This document shows, piece after piece, positions 19,876-28,162 of a stretch of DNA of 64,000 nt. How positions within the stretch are numbered: position 1 is the first letter of the stretch; each line of letters opens with the position of its first letter. The position numbers were made by a program, and so were the translations under genes. The notes below the pieces were generated by a model. It did not search any database. It was not told the DNA's origin and saw only the letters and a program-made list of their open reading frames with translations. Source of the stretch: Achromobacter agilis (GTDB lineage Bacteria > Pseudomonadota > Gammaproteobacteria > Burkholderiales > Burkholderiaceae_B); contig NZ_UFQB01000021.1 in the NCBI RefSeq assembly GCF_900496965.1, positions 1-64,000 on the forward strand. The letters are read 5' to 3'.

Positions 19876-20586
19876 TTGGAGACCTCATCCGCCCCGGCGC
19901 CGGCCCCGGCTGGCGCCCGCATCGATGGCCTGAAATCGTGCCTGCCCGTCATGATCGGCTACTTCCCGGTGGCCGTGACGTTCGGCATCGCCGGCATGGC
20001 GGCGGGCCTGACGCCCCTGCAAGTCATCCTGATCTCCGTGCTGGTCTACGCCGGCGCCAGCCAGTTCCTGCTGCTCGCCTCCATCAAGGCGGGTACGCCA
20101 TGGCTGTGGGTCGTGGCGCTGTGCTCGCTGCTCAATGCCCGCCACTTGCTGTATGGCCCGCTGCTGTCGCGTTTCCTGCCCGCCGCGCTGCGCGGCCGCC
20201 TGAAGATCGCCTTCCTGCTGACCGACGAGGTTTTCGCCACGGCGTTCAACCGCCTGCAGACCGTGGATCCCGCGCGCCGCCAGGGCTGGATGACCGCGCT
20301 GGGGCTCGGCGCCTGGCTGACCTGGATCGCCGGCACCGCCGTCGGCGTGTATGCCGGAGACGGCCTGGAACGCCACTACCCCATGTTGTCGCAGGTGATG
20401 CGTTTTGCGCTGCCGGCGCTGTTCATGGCCCTGGTTTGCCAGAGCGCCAAGCGCGGCATGGGCCTGCCCATCGTGGCGGCGGTGGCGGGGGCGGGCGTCG
20501 TGGCCGCCCTGGGCCATACCAGCGCGGCCATTCTGGCCGGCGCCATCATCGGCTGCGTCGCGTACCGCTTGAGGAGATCCGCATGA
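19876..20586 (+). CDS. azlC: AzlC-family branched-chain amino acid exporter subunit
   Basis: 236 residues from a TTG start at 19876. A TAAACT -10-like element at about 19834 would place the transcript start near 19843, so the earlier in-frame TTG at 19846 is unlikely to be used. The protein has about seven hydrophobic segments with family motifs PVAVTFGIAGMAAGLTPLQV, YAGASQFLLLASIKAG and LLNARHLLYGP. AzlC with AzlD exports branched-chain amino acids and their analogues across the inner membrane. The stop overlaps the azlD ATG (ATGA). Confidence 0.9.
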   Translation: METSSAPAPAPAGARIDGLKSCLPVMIGYFPVAVTFGIAGMAAGLTPLQVILISVLVYAGASQFLLLASIKAGTPWLWVVALCSLLNARHLLYGPLLSRFLPAALRGRLKIAFLLTDEVFATAFNRLQTVDPARRQGWMTALGLGAWLTWIAGTAVGVYAGDGLERHYPMLSQVMRFALPALFMALVCQSAKRGMGLPIVAAVAGAGVVAALGHTSAAILAGAIIGCVAYRLRRSA

Positions 20587-20930
20587 ATACCGACGGATTG
20601 GGATTCTGGGGCGCGGTGGCCGCCATGGCCGTGATTACCTATCTGACCCGCGCGCTGCCGTTCATGCTGTCCGAACGCAGCCGCCTGCTGCGCCATCTGT
20701 CGCGCGAAGGCTCGGCGCTGGCCGCGCTCGGGCCATCCCTGCTGGCGGGGATCGCCGCCGCGGTGATCGTGCCCGACCTGCTGGACGCGGGCGAGCAGGC
20801 TGCCCGCATCGGGCCTTACGCGGGCGGCCTGGTCGTGACCGCCGTGGCGGCGCGCCTGGTCAGCAATACGGGCGTTGCGGTGCTGCTGGGCATGGCCGGC
20901 TACGGCGTGTTGCTGGCCCTGGCGGGCTAG
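20583..20930 (+). CDS. azlD: AzlD-family exporter subunit
   Basis: 115 residues with three to four hydrophobic segments. The conserved start is TYLTRALPFML, followed by SALAALGPSLLAGIAAAVIV. It is the small partner of AzlC in branched-chain amino acid export. Its ATG overlaps the azlC stop, and its own 3' end overlaps the convergent DsbA-like gene by 4 bp. Confidence 0.9.
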   Translation: MNTDGLGFWGAVAAMAVITYLTRALPFMLSERSRLLRHLSREGSALAALGPSLLAGIAAAVIVPDLLDAGEQAARIGPYAGGLVVTAVAARLVSNTGVAVLLGMAGYGVLLALAG

Positions 20931-21574
20931 CCGATACGCGTGCGCAGATCCGCCTGCCATTGCTCGGGGCGGCCCAAGTAACGGGACGGCTCCAGCAGGT
21001 CATAGACGCCGTCGCGTTCCAGCGCCAGGGTGGGAAAGCCCGTGCCGCCCAGCTGGGCCAGCAACTGCCGGCTCGCTGCGATGTGCGAGGCGGTTTCGGC
21101 GCCTTGGGCCGCCGTATAGGCGGCGTCGAAGGCTGCTGCGTCCAGCCCGATGTCGGCCGCCAGCGCCGACAGCACGGCGGGGGCCGCGACGCGCTTGCCC
21201 TGCACATAGTGCGCGCGCTGGATGCGCTGGAGCAGTTCCGGCCCGTGGCCGCCCAGCGCCTGCGCCGCCAGGATCGCCGTGATGGGAGGTTCGGAATCGA
21301 ACACCGCGCCGGTATCGCGCAGCAGCCCGTTGAAGTAGTCCTCGCCGAACGTCTGGCCTGTCAGGCCGGCGATGCGCTCGTCGTGCGGCATGACATAGCG
21401 GCGCAACGCCTCGGTTACCGGCCGGCGGTTGGCGCCCGCCATCATGCCGCCGCCGTGGAGCGCAATGTCCAGGCCGGCAATGGCGCGCGCGGACTCCAGC
21501 AGCGGCGCGGCGCCGTAGCACCAGCCGCAGAGCGGATCGAAAATGTAATGCAGGGTGGGATTGGGAGTAGCCAT
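20927..21574 (-). CDS. DsbA-family protein, cytoplasmic, CGWC active site
   Basis: 215 residues. Thioredoxin fold with an inserted helical domain. The active site is Cys16-Gly-Trp-Cys19 in FDPLCGWCYGAAPLLE, and the cis-Pro loop is GGTGFPTLALE near residue 180. No signal peptide precedes the CXXC, so this is a cytoplasmic FrnE/HCCA-isomerase-like protein and not a periplasmic DsbA. The substrate is unknown. Confidence 0.87.
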   Translation of the reverse strand: MATPNPTLHYIFDPLCGWCYGAAPLLESARAIAGLDIALHGGGMMAGANRRPVTEALRRYVMPHDERIAGLTGQTFGEDYFNGLLRDTGAVFDSEPPITAILAAQALGGHGPELLQRIQRAHYVQGKRVAAPAVLSALAADIGLDAAAFDAAYTAAQGAETASHIAASRQLLAQLGGTGFPTLALERDGVYDLLEPSRYLGRPEQWQADLRTRIG

Positions 21575-21678
21575 GGCGCCATGGTAGACGCAGGCCGCTT
21601 CCGGCGTAAGGCTGGCGCGGTAGCCAGAGTGTTGCGCCGGCCGTGCGGATCGCCCGCAAGGCCAGGGGGGGGCGGGCG

Positions 21679-23154
21679 TCAGCCCGCGATCTGCACGCCG
21701 ATCCAGAACAGGCCGGCCGCCAGCAGCATCGAGGCGGGCAGGGTCAGCACCCAGGCCATCAGGATGTTGCGCACCGTGCCGCCATGCAGGCCGGTCTTGT
21801 TGGCCACCATGGTTCCGGCCACGCCCGAGGACAGGACGTGGGTGGTGGATACCGGCAGGCTGAATACGTTGGCCAGCCCGATGGCGCCCATGGCGGTTAC
21901 CTGGGCGGACATGCCCTGCGCGTAGGTCATGCCCTGCTTGCCGATTTTCTCGCCTACCGTCAGCACCACGCGGCGCCAGCCGACCATGGTGCCCGCGCCC
22001 AGGGCCAGGGCGACCGCCACGATCACCCAGAAGGGCGCGTACTCGGTGGTGGCCGTCAGGTCGGCGCGCAAGCGCTGCAGGTCGGCCCGTTCGCGGGCCG
22101 GCAGCCCTTCGATGCGTGCCACCTTCTTGGCCGTGTCGTCCAGGCAGAGCAGGTAGCGGCGCACGGAGATACGCTTCTCGGCCGGCAGGTCGGCGTAGGT
22201 GGACACGCCGTGCAGATCGGCCTGCAGCGCGGCGATGGTCGGCATGGTCAGTTCGGGATCGCAGCGGAAGTTGCGCGGCAGCTCGGTGGTCGCGTCGGAG
22301 CGCTTGAGCGCCAGGTAGTCGCCCAGCATCGCCTCGTTGCGCTGGTAGAAGACGTTCAGGTGATTGGCGGCGTCGCGGGTGCGTTCGATCTGGTAGGTGG
22401 TGCTGTTGGTATCGAGCACGAAATTGGCGGGCACGATGCCGATCAGCACAAGCATGATCAGGCCGATGCCTTTCTGGCCGTCATTGGAGCCGTGGACGAA
22501 GCTCACGCCCATCGCGGACAGCACCAGGACCAGCCTGTTCCAGAACGGCGGATGTTTCTTGTTGTCGATGGCGCGGCGCTGTTCGGGCGTCTTGTGCATT
22601 TTCGACAGGGGCAGCCAGCGCCTGAGCACCAGCAGCAGCCCGCCCGCGACCAGGAAGCCCGCCACCGGCGACACCACCAGGGACAAGCCGATGTCGATGG
22701 CCTTGCCCCAGTTGACGCCGTCCGCCAGCGGCAGGTCGGTGATCAGCGCGTTGGCCAGGCCCACGCCCAGGATCGAGCCGATCAGGGTGTGCGAGCTGGA
22801 AGCGGGGATGCCGAAGTACCAGGTGCCCAGGTTCCAGGCGATGGCCGCCGCCAGCATGGCGAACACCATGGCCAGCCCGCGGCCGGTGTCCACATTGATC
22901 AGCAATTCCACCGGCAGCAGATGGACGATGGCGTAGGCCACGCCCACGCCGCCGAGCAGCACGCCCAGGAAATTGAAAATTCCCGAAAGCACGACCGCCA
23001 GGTGCGGCGGCATGGCTTTGGTGTAAATGACCGTTGCCACGGCGTTGGCCGTGTCGTGGAATCCGTTGATGAATTCAAAGGCCAGGACGAATGTCAGGGC
23101 CAAGACAAGACTGAGGCCTACCCAAAGGTCTAGGCCGTGGAAGAGGTCGAACAT
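21679..23154 (-). CDS. pit: Low-affinity inorganic phosphate transporter, Pit family
   Basis: 491 residues. Pit carriers move metal-phosphate complexes with protons across the inner membrane. The two duplicated signatures are FEFINGFHDTANAVATVIYTKAM at the N-terminus and FVHGSNDGQKGIGL in the middle, with a long hydrophilic loop (YQRNEAMLGD to GLPARERAD) between. AMGAIGLANVFSLPVSTTHVLSSGVAG closes the second repeat. I chose the ATG at 23154 because residues encoded upstream are not hydrophobic or conserved. There is no phoU-like gene beside it. Confidence 0.93.
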   Translation of the reverse strand: MFDLFHGLDLWVGLSLVLALTFVLAFEFINGFHDTANAVATVIYTKAMPPHLAVVLSGIFNFLGVLLGGVGVAYAIVHLLPVELLINVDTGRGLAMVFAMLAAAIAWNLGTWYFGIPASSSHTLIGSILGVGLANALITDLPLADGVNWGKAIDIGLSLVVSPVAGFLVAGGLLLVLRRWLPLSKMHKTPEQRRAIDNKKHPPFWNRLVLVLSAMGVSFVHGSNDGQKGIGLIMLVLIGIVPANFVLDTNSTTYQIERTRDAANHLNVFYQRNEAMLGDYLALKRSDATTELPRNFRCDPELTMPTIAALQADLHGVSTYADLPAEKRISVRRYLLCLDDTAKKVARIEGLPARERADLQRLRADLTATTEYAPFWVIVAVALALGAGTMVGWRRVVLTVGEKIGKQGMTYAQGMSAQVTAMGAIGLANVFSLPVSTTHVLSSGVAGTMVANKTGLHGGTVRNILMAWVLTLPASMLLAAGLFWIGVQIAG

Positions 23155-23267
23155 GGAGGCGGGGGGAGATTCCGGCGAGACGCTGATTATTGCAGATTTG
23201 TGACCTGTCACTGGTTGCGTCCGGCTACCAACTGGGGGCGGTTGGGGAGGGCGTCTGGGCAAGGGGG

Positions 23268-23427
23268 GTGTCAGACACCCGCGGGCACCCAGGCAAGGCG
23301 ACGGCCGTCTCCTCGGGTGTCAGACACTTGAGCGGCGGGCGGCGTCGGACACCTGCGCAATAGCCAGTGTCTGACACCCGAGGAGACGGCCTTCCCCCTG
23401 TGCAACCCGCTCGCGGGTGTCTGACAC
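23268..23427. repeat. Second cluster of GTGTCWGACAC palindromic repeats
   Basis: Exact copies lie at 23268-23278 and 23317-23327 (central A) and at 23367-23377 and 23417-23427 (central T); 23342-23352 is an imperfect one. A perfect 26-bp inverted repeat (23303-23328 with 23366-23391) embeds two of them. The cluster fills the gap between the pit start and the end of the small FxYxxF gene. It is the same element as at 8260-8517. Confidence 0.85.
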
Positions 23428-23440
23428 CCCCCAAAAACAC

Positions 23441-23566
23441 TCAAAACTTCGAATACTGGAACTCGATTTCCATCGGCTTGCCCAGATTCGCAGCCGTATC
23501 CGCCTGGATCAGCATGACCGCCAGGAGGCCCAGGTACAACAGGCAGAGCCACAGGGTTCTTTTCAT
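23441..23566 (-). CDS. dltX: DltX-like membrane microprotein with C-terminal FxYxxF
   Basis: 41 residues. After MKRT comes one hydrophobic helix (LWLCLLYLGLLAVMLI), then about 20 polar residues, and the protein ends exactly in FQYSKF. In Firmicutes, DltX is a single-helix protein of about 50 residues with the same terminal FxYxxF pattern; as I understand the pathway, its terminal Tyr carries D-Ala from the MBOAT protein DltB to DltD. GAGGT within the dltD stop region serves as ribosome binding site, and only 13 bp separate it from the dltD homologue. Codon usage (G/C in most third positions) fits its neighbours. Name and function are by analogy; no dltA, dltB or dltC is in the window. Confidence 0.72.
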   Translation of the reverse strand: MKRTLWLCLLYLGLLAVMLIQADTAANLGKPMEIEFQYSKF

Positions 23567-23579
23567 GGGATCCGGTACC

Positions 23580-24704
23580 TCATGGCCGAAACACCTCGGC
23601 GATTCTCTGGTTGACGCGCAGCCAGCCCAGTTCTCCCAGATGCTGGACGTCGCGCAGCGTGCCCACTTCGAAGGGCGCCCCGTACATGTCCATGCAGTGC
23701 ATGGCGTAACGCCGGCATAGCGCCGCGACTTCGCGCTGCACCGGTCCGAAGCGGTCCAGGTCCTTGAACACCATGGGGTGCAGCGGCTGCATGACGAACA
23801 GCGCGTCCACGCCGTGCCGGCGCAAGAGCGCCATCAGGGCGGTCAGTTCGCGCAGTTCGTCGCGGCCCGTCAGCGGCTGCGGCAGGTAGGCCGTCTTGCC
23901 GCCTGCGGGAACGGTCCGCAGGTACTTGTCGAAAAAATCGTCGCGCACCGCGTAGGGGTTGTCGGCCATCAAGGCCTGTTCCGCGCCCTGGGCCTGGTTG
24001 GCCAGGGCGTCCCAGTCCACTACGCGGGCGGCGGCGGCCGGTCCCGAGCGCTCCGGCTCGGGGGCGGGCGCGGCGTAGGCGGGCGCCCACAGGTCGACCA
24101 GACGCTGGCGGAAGACATAGGCCTGCTCGGACACCATCGACCACGCGACGCCGGCATCGCCCTTGGCTTCGAGCCAGCGCAGCATCTCGGCCCGGCCCTC
24201 GGGCTGGCTGAGCAGCCGGGGCAGCAGGGGATTGGCGTGTTCCTTGAATTCGTCCGGCCCCAGCCCGCCATCCCCGTCGAACCAGCCCGGCGAGAGCATG
24301 ACGACGACGCGGGAGGCCGGCGACAGGTCGTCGGCCAGCGCCGCCAGCACCAGTTGCATGCCCAGGGACTGGAAGCCGGAATGGCCGTAGGCCAGCACCG
24401 GCATCTGCAATTCGTCGGCCAGATAGCGGTAGGGGACGAAGCGCAGGTCGTTGCTGGTCAGCTCCGACGAGCCCAGGATGACCAGGCGGTCGCCCGTGCG
24501 CAGGGCCTGGCTCAGGCGCGACAGGTTGCGGGTCTGCTCCTGCAGCGTATTGCCCAGGTTGGGGAGGTAGATGCCCGGCGCGGCGGCCGGCACGGGCTCC
24601 GTCTGCAGGGCCAGCGCATGCACGGCGCCCCACCCGGCGGCCGCGGCGGCGGCCAGGGCCAGCGCCGCCGCCAGCGCGTGCTGCCGGAGAGTGCGTTTGA
24701 TCAT
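23580..24704 (-). CDS. dltD: DltD-family acyl transfer protein
   Basis: 374 residues. A single N-terminal membrane anchor (residues 10-32) precedes an extracytoplasmic SGNH/GDSL-like domain. The catalytic Ser lies in ILGSSELTS (Ser80), block II is MLSPGWFDG near residue 140, and the C-terminal Asp-x-x-His is in DVQHLGELGW. DltD performs the last transfer of D-alanine to teichoic acid in Gram-positive bacteria; Bordetella has a dlt-like locus for envelope D-alanylation. Here dltD stands alone with the 41-residue dltX-like gene, so its partner MBOAT and the acceptor are unknown. Divergent from mog. Confidence 0.85.
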   Translation of the reverse strand: MIKRTLRQHALAAALALAAAAAAGWGAVHALALQTEPVPAAAPGIYLPNLGNTLQEQTRNLSRLSQALRTGDRLVILGSSELTSNDLRFVPYRYLADELQMPVLAYGHSGFQSLGMQLVLAALADDLSPASRVVVMLSPGWFDGDGGLGPDEFKEHANPLLPRLLSQPEGRAEMLRWLEAKGDAGVAWSMVSEQAYVFRQRLVDLWAPAYAAPAPEPERSGPAAAARVVDWDALANQAQGAEQALMADNPYAVRDDFFDKYLRTVPAGGKTAYLPQPLTGRDELRELTALMALLRRHGVDALFVMQPLHPMVFKDLDRFGPVQREVAALCRRYAMHCMDMYGAPFEVGTLRDVQHLGELGWLRVNQRIAEVFRP

Positions 24705-24989
24705 GCCGGGAAACCAGGAAAGGGCGCGGGGCGCCTCGATAGCGGGTCGGATTGTGAGCGGATGTTAGCGAGCGGCCATTGCCGGAACAAGCGCGAAAAA
24801 GCGGGGCCATGGACGATTCGCTTTTTCGCCACAGGCCCGGATCCTGCGAATGGCGTAGGCGGCCGGTACTTCCCCTGGGAAAGAATGCGATAGCATCGTT
24901 GTTGCGGGGCTCTTCTGGATTTCCATGATTGACCGCGCCACAAGCCGCATCCGCGGCGCCAAACCGTTCCATTCAACGATTCTGCAACC

Positions 24990-25613
24990 ATGACCGCCAC
25001 CCGTATCGCCCGCAGCCACCCCGACGAATTGATCATAGGCCTGGTGTCCGTTTCCGATCGCGCCTCGGCCGGCGCCTATCAGGACCAGGGGCTGCCCGCG
25101 CTGCGGGAGTGGCTGGGCGGCGCGCTGGCGTCGCCGTGGCAGGCGGTGGACCGCCTGATCCCCGACGAGCCCGCCCGCATTTCCGAGACGCTGATCGAAC
25201 TGGTGGACGGCTGCGGCTGCGACCTGGTGCTGACCACCGGGGGCACGGGTCCGGCGCGGCGCGACGTCACGCCGGAAGCAACCCTGGCCGCCGGCACCAA
25301 GGAAATGCCCGGCTTCGGCGAACAGATGCGCCAGATCAGCCTGCGCTTCGTGCCCACGGCCATCCTGTCGCGCCAGGTCGCCGTCATCCGCGAAACCGCC
25401 GGCCATGCCGCGCTCATCGTGAACCTGCCCGGCCAGCCGAAGTCCATCCGCGAAACGCTGGAAGGGCTGAAGGCGGAAGACGGCGCCGTGCTGGTGCCGG
25501 GCATCTTCGCCGCCATTCCCTATTGCATCGACCTGATCGGCGGCCCTTACGCCGAAACCCATCCGGAAGTCATCGCGGCTTTCCGGCCCAAATCAGCCCG
25601 CCGCGCGCCCTAG
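24990..25613 (+). CDS. mog: Molybdopterin adenylyltransferase
   Basis: 207 residues. It adenylates molybdopterin before molybdate insertion in molybdenum cofactor synthesis. The MoCF fold is recognisable by GLVSVSDRASAGAYQDQG and by LVLTTGGTGPARRDVTPEAT, the dinucleotide-binding loop. The end LPGQPKSIRETLEGL and FAAIPYCIDLIGGPY is characteristic of Mog and not MoaB. No other mo-genes are adjacent. Confidence 0.93.
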   Translation: MTATRIARSHPDELIIGLVSVSDRASAGAYQDQGLPALREWLGGALASPWQAVDRLIPDEPARISETLIELVDGCGCDLVLTTGGTGPARRDVTPEATLAAGTKEMPGFGEQMRQISLRFVPTAILSRQVAVIRETAGHAALIVNLPGQPKSIRETLEGLKAEDGAVLVPGIFAAIPYCIDLIGGPYAETHPEVIAAFRPKSARRAP

Positions 25614-25715
25614 CCTGTGCAACGCTCCAGTTAGCGCGAACAGGCCCCAAGCCTGGCGCTGCGCTATAGTTGGCCGCGCTTTTTCCATTTCCATCCGTTC
25701 GAGAGTTCCATCGCC

Positions 25716-26054
25716 ATGAAGGTCCGTACCGCTCTGTCCCTTACCGTCCTGGCCGCCCTGACGGCCTGCGCCAACGTCAAAGATGTGCGCGAGCGCGACC
25801 CCGTGTTCTACGGTTCGACCCAACGCTCGGCCGAGGACTACACGAACTGTGTGGCGGAATCCTGGAAGAACATGGGCATCAATTTCGAGCGCAAGGCGGT
25901 ACGCAACGGCTTTGAACTCATCCAGCAAGACAGCATGGGCGTGGAGGCCGTGCTGACCACAACCCACTGGAAGGGCAAGACGGAAACGCGCCTGTCCACG
26001 CGCATCGCCCGCCGCGACCAGACCATCATCGAACCGGCGAATCTGTGCCTGTAA
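25716..26054 (+). CDS. Small hypothetical lipoprotein
   Basis: 112 residues. The signal sequence ends in the lipobox LTAC, with Cys18 the lipidated residue. The mature part contains VRERDPVFYGSTQRSAEDYTNCVAESW-like text with two further cysteines but no domain I recognise. The next gene starts 5 bp after its stop, so the two are likely one transcript with the M23 peptidase. Confidence 0.75.
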   Translation: MKVRTALSLTVLAALTACANVKDVRERDPVFYGSTQRSAEDYTNCVAESWKNMGINFERKAVRNGFELIQQDSMGVEAVLTTTHWKGKTETRLSTRIARRDQTIIEPANLCL

Positions 26055-26059
26055 GCGCG

Positions 26060-26926
26060 ATGTTCCGCCGCCGCGATGTCTTGCGGTTGGGCCTGGCCGC
26101 GGCTGCCGCCAGCCTGGGCCTGCCCGTCCGCGCGCAGCAGGAAGGCTATCTCACCCGCAAGCTCAACTTTGCCGTTCCGGGCGGGGTCGCGGTCCTGGGC
26201 CTGGGCGACGCCGAGCGCGCCCCGGAAGTCACGTTCCTGGGGCGGCGCGTCCTGGTCGTGCGCGAAGAAGGCAGGCAGTGGATCGCCGTGGTCGGCATTC
26301 CGCTCAGCGTGAAGCCGGGCGAACAGCAGGTGTCGGTTGCCGGCGCGCAAGGCCAGCGCAAGCTGTCCTTCAAGGTCGGCGCCAAGGAATACGCGGCCCA
26401 GCGCATTACGCTGAAAAACCAGCGCCAGGTCGAGCCGAACCCGGACGACCTGAAGCGCATCGAACGCGAGATGGCCGAGCAAAGCGCTGCCAACCGCGGC
26501 TACCGCGCCGGCGTCACGCCCAGCAACCTGCTGCTGGACCGCCCGGTGAACGGCGGCCGGCTGTCCAGTCCGTTCGGATTGCGGCGCTTCTTCAACGGCC
26601 AGGAGCGCAACCCGCACTCGGGGCTGGATTTTGCAGTGCCCGCGGGCACGCCGATCAAGGCGCCGGCGGCCGGCGTGGTCGTGCTGGTGGGGAATTACTT
26701 CTTCAATGGCAAGACGGTGTTCCTGGACCACGGCCAGGGCTTCGTCAGCATGTTCTGCCACATGTCGGCCATCGACGTGAAAGTCGGCGACGAGCTGCCG
26801 CGCGGCGGCCTGGTGGGCAAGGTGGGGGCGACGGGGCGGGCGACCGGCCCGCATCTGCACTGGAATGTCAGCTTGAACGACGCCCGGGTCGATCCCGCCA
26901 TCTTCATCGGCGCGTTCAAGCCCTGA
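26060..26926 (+). CDS. M23-family metallopeptidase (LytM domain)
   Basis: 288 residues. The N-terminus FRRRDVLRLGLAAAAASLGL is a signal peptide with a Tat-like twin-arginine run, so export by Tat is possible. The LytM domain holds the zinc ligands HSGLDFAVPAGTPI (His and Asp), the Glu/His region MFCHMS and the final GPHLHW. All catalytic residues are present, so this is probably an active peptidoglycan endopeptidase. I prefer ATG 26060; a GTG at 26045 would overlap the lipoprotein stop. Two immunoglobulin-like segments lie before the catalytic domain. Confidence 0.9.
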   Translation: MFRRRDVLRLGLAAAAASLGLPVRAQQEGYLTRKLNFAVPGGVAVLGLGDAERAPEVTFLGRRVLVVREEGRQWIAVVGIPLSVKPGEQQVSVAGAQGQRKLSFKVGAKEYAAQRITLKNQRQVEPNPDDLKRIEREMAEQSAANRGYRAGVTPSNLLLDRPVNGGRLSSPFGLRRFFNGQERNPHSGLDFAVPAGTPIKAPAAGVVVLVGNYFFNGKTVFLDHGQGFVSMFCHMSAIDVKVGDELPRGGLVGKVGATGRATGPHLHWNVSLNDARVDPAIFIGAFKP

Positions 26927-26950
26927 TTCAGGGGCGGGCTACGCTTTGCT

Positions 26951-27238
26951 TTACGCGGGCGTGGCCTGCAGTGCGATCCGGTGCAGCACATGCTGGTGCA
27001 TGCGCTCGGCGTAGTCCATCTGCTGGCGCACGCGCAACTGCTGGGCTTCCTGTTCGTCCAGGCAGTTGTCGTACTTGGTCTTGGCCTCGGCGTACGTCAG
27101 GCCAGTGTTGCGCAGGCTGTTGATGAACGCCTCGCGCGATTGGTGGAGCAGGCGCAGGCCTTCCTCGCCCTTCGCGAATCGCCTCCGCGCCAGGGCAAGC
27201 TCGTCAGCGGCCGCTTGCAACTCTTCTGTCAGATCCAT
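26951..27238 (-). CDS. Hypothetical small coiled-coil protein
   Basis: 95 residues, rich in Glu, Gln, Arg and Ala, with heptad-like spacing over most of its length (MDLTEELQAAADELALARRR, LDEQEAQQLRVRQQMDY). No signal peptide or membrane segment. I do not recognise a family. The ATG at 27238 was chosen because upstream in-frame codons are proline/arginine-rich and unlike the body. It may be read from the infA transcript, which ends 152 bp upstream; a GC-rich hairpin (27360-27376) without a T-run lies between. Confidence 0.6.
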   Translation of the reverse strand: MDLTEELQAAADELALARRRFAKGEEGLRLLHQSREAFINSLRNTGLTYAEAKTKYDNCLDEQEAQQLRVRQQMDYAERMHQHVLHRIALQATPA

Positions 27239-27390
27239 CGTGCATCGTGCGCGCCCCGCGGGGTGTCGCGCCTGGTGGGGCGCCATTCGTCCGTGAACAG
27301 GCGCTCCATGCATAACGGCATATTGCCGTGGGGCTTAAGGCCCGCGAGCAGGGCAGGGAGCCGGCGCGGCGCCGGCCCTGGCGCCCTGGC

Positions 27391-27654
27391 TCAGCGGCGG
27401 TACTGCTGGGGACGCGGCGTGGAGGGCGCCCGTTCGTCCTTGTGGCGGAAGTTGATGCGGCCCTTGGTCAGGTCGTACGGCGACATTTCCAGGGTGACGC
27501 GATCGCCGGCCAGGATGCGGATGCGGTGCTTGCGGATGCGGCCCGAGGCGTAGGCGCCGACTTCGATGCCGTTGTCCAGCTTTACGCGGTAGCGGCTATC
27601 GGGCAGCACTTCGTCAACGATGCCATCCAATTCGATGAGTTCTTCTTTAGCCAT
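27391..27654 (-). CDS. infA: Translation initiation factor IF-1, long paralogue
   Basis: 87 residues, about 15 more than the classical IF-1. The S1/OB fold is intact: [53 protein letters not shown]. The C-terminal tail [20 protein letters not shown] is the extra part. Betaproteobacteria often carry two infA genes, a short one in the ribosomal protein operon and this longer one elsewhere. It binds the ribosomal A site during initiation. About 500 bp without a gene precede it. Confidence 0.92.
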   Translation of the reverse strand: MAKEELIELDGIVDEVLPDSRYRVKLDNGIEVGAYASGRIRKHRIRILAGDRVTLEMSPYDLTKGRINFRHKDERAPSTPRPQQYRR

Positions 27655-28162
27655 TTTCTACTCCTATCAATACGCGCAGCCATGCCGGCGGCATGGCTCG
27701 CCGCGCGGGGCGGCAAGCGCGTTGGACTCAAATAACCAGGGTCCAGCGGGTTGAACGTAAAACGTCCGGGCAGGCGCGGGTAGGGGCCACGGCATCCCAA
27801 TCGGATGTCTGAAATGACGGATACTCGCGCCGCGAGGGCAATGTGCGCGCGATGCGCGGCTCGGTCGCGGCGGTGCGCTACGCGCATGTCGCCGGAAGAA
27901 GCGGGTTGGAGCGTTTATTGCAGTGCCGGATGGCGCTGCGCTTGGTGCGGCGACGCCTCTTGCGGCGGCAGGCTTCGTCCTGGAATGCAGGACACGTCCT
28001 GAGGGGGCCTCACAGTACTGCCCAGAGGCGTTACAGGTTGGCGACGCAGAATGACCGAAGCCCGGTTTTCGCGGAGAAATCACGGACTTATGTTACTGCA
28101 AAGCGCAGTGATTAGCCAGTTTTTATCTGTCAATGCGCCATGATAGTTGTGGCTGAACGACT
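27655..28162. other. Gene-free 508-bp region upstream of infA
   Basis: I see no gene with plausible codon use in either direction. On the minus strand a perfect TTGACA occurs at 28130-28135, about 475 bp upstream of infA, but without a well-placed -10. A 14-bp perfect palindrome, CAGGACACGTCCTG, is at 27988-28001, and ACTGC-AAAGC-GCAGT forms a small hairpin near 28095-28109. A long infA leader or an unrecognised small RNA is possible. Confidence 0.35.
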
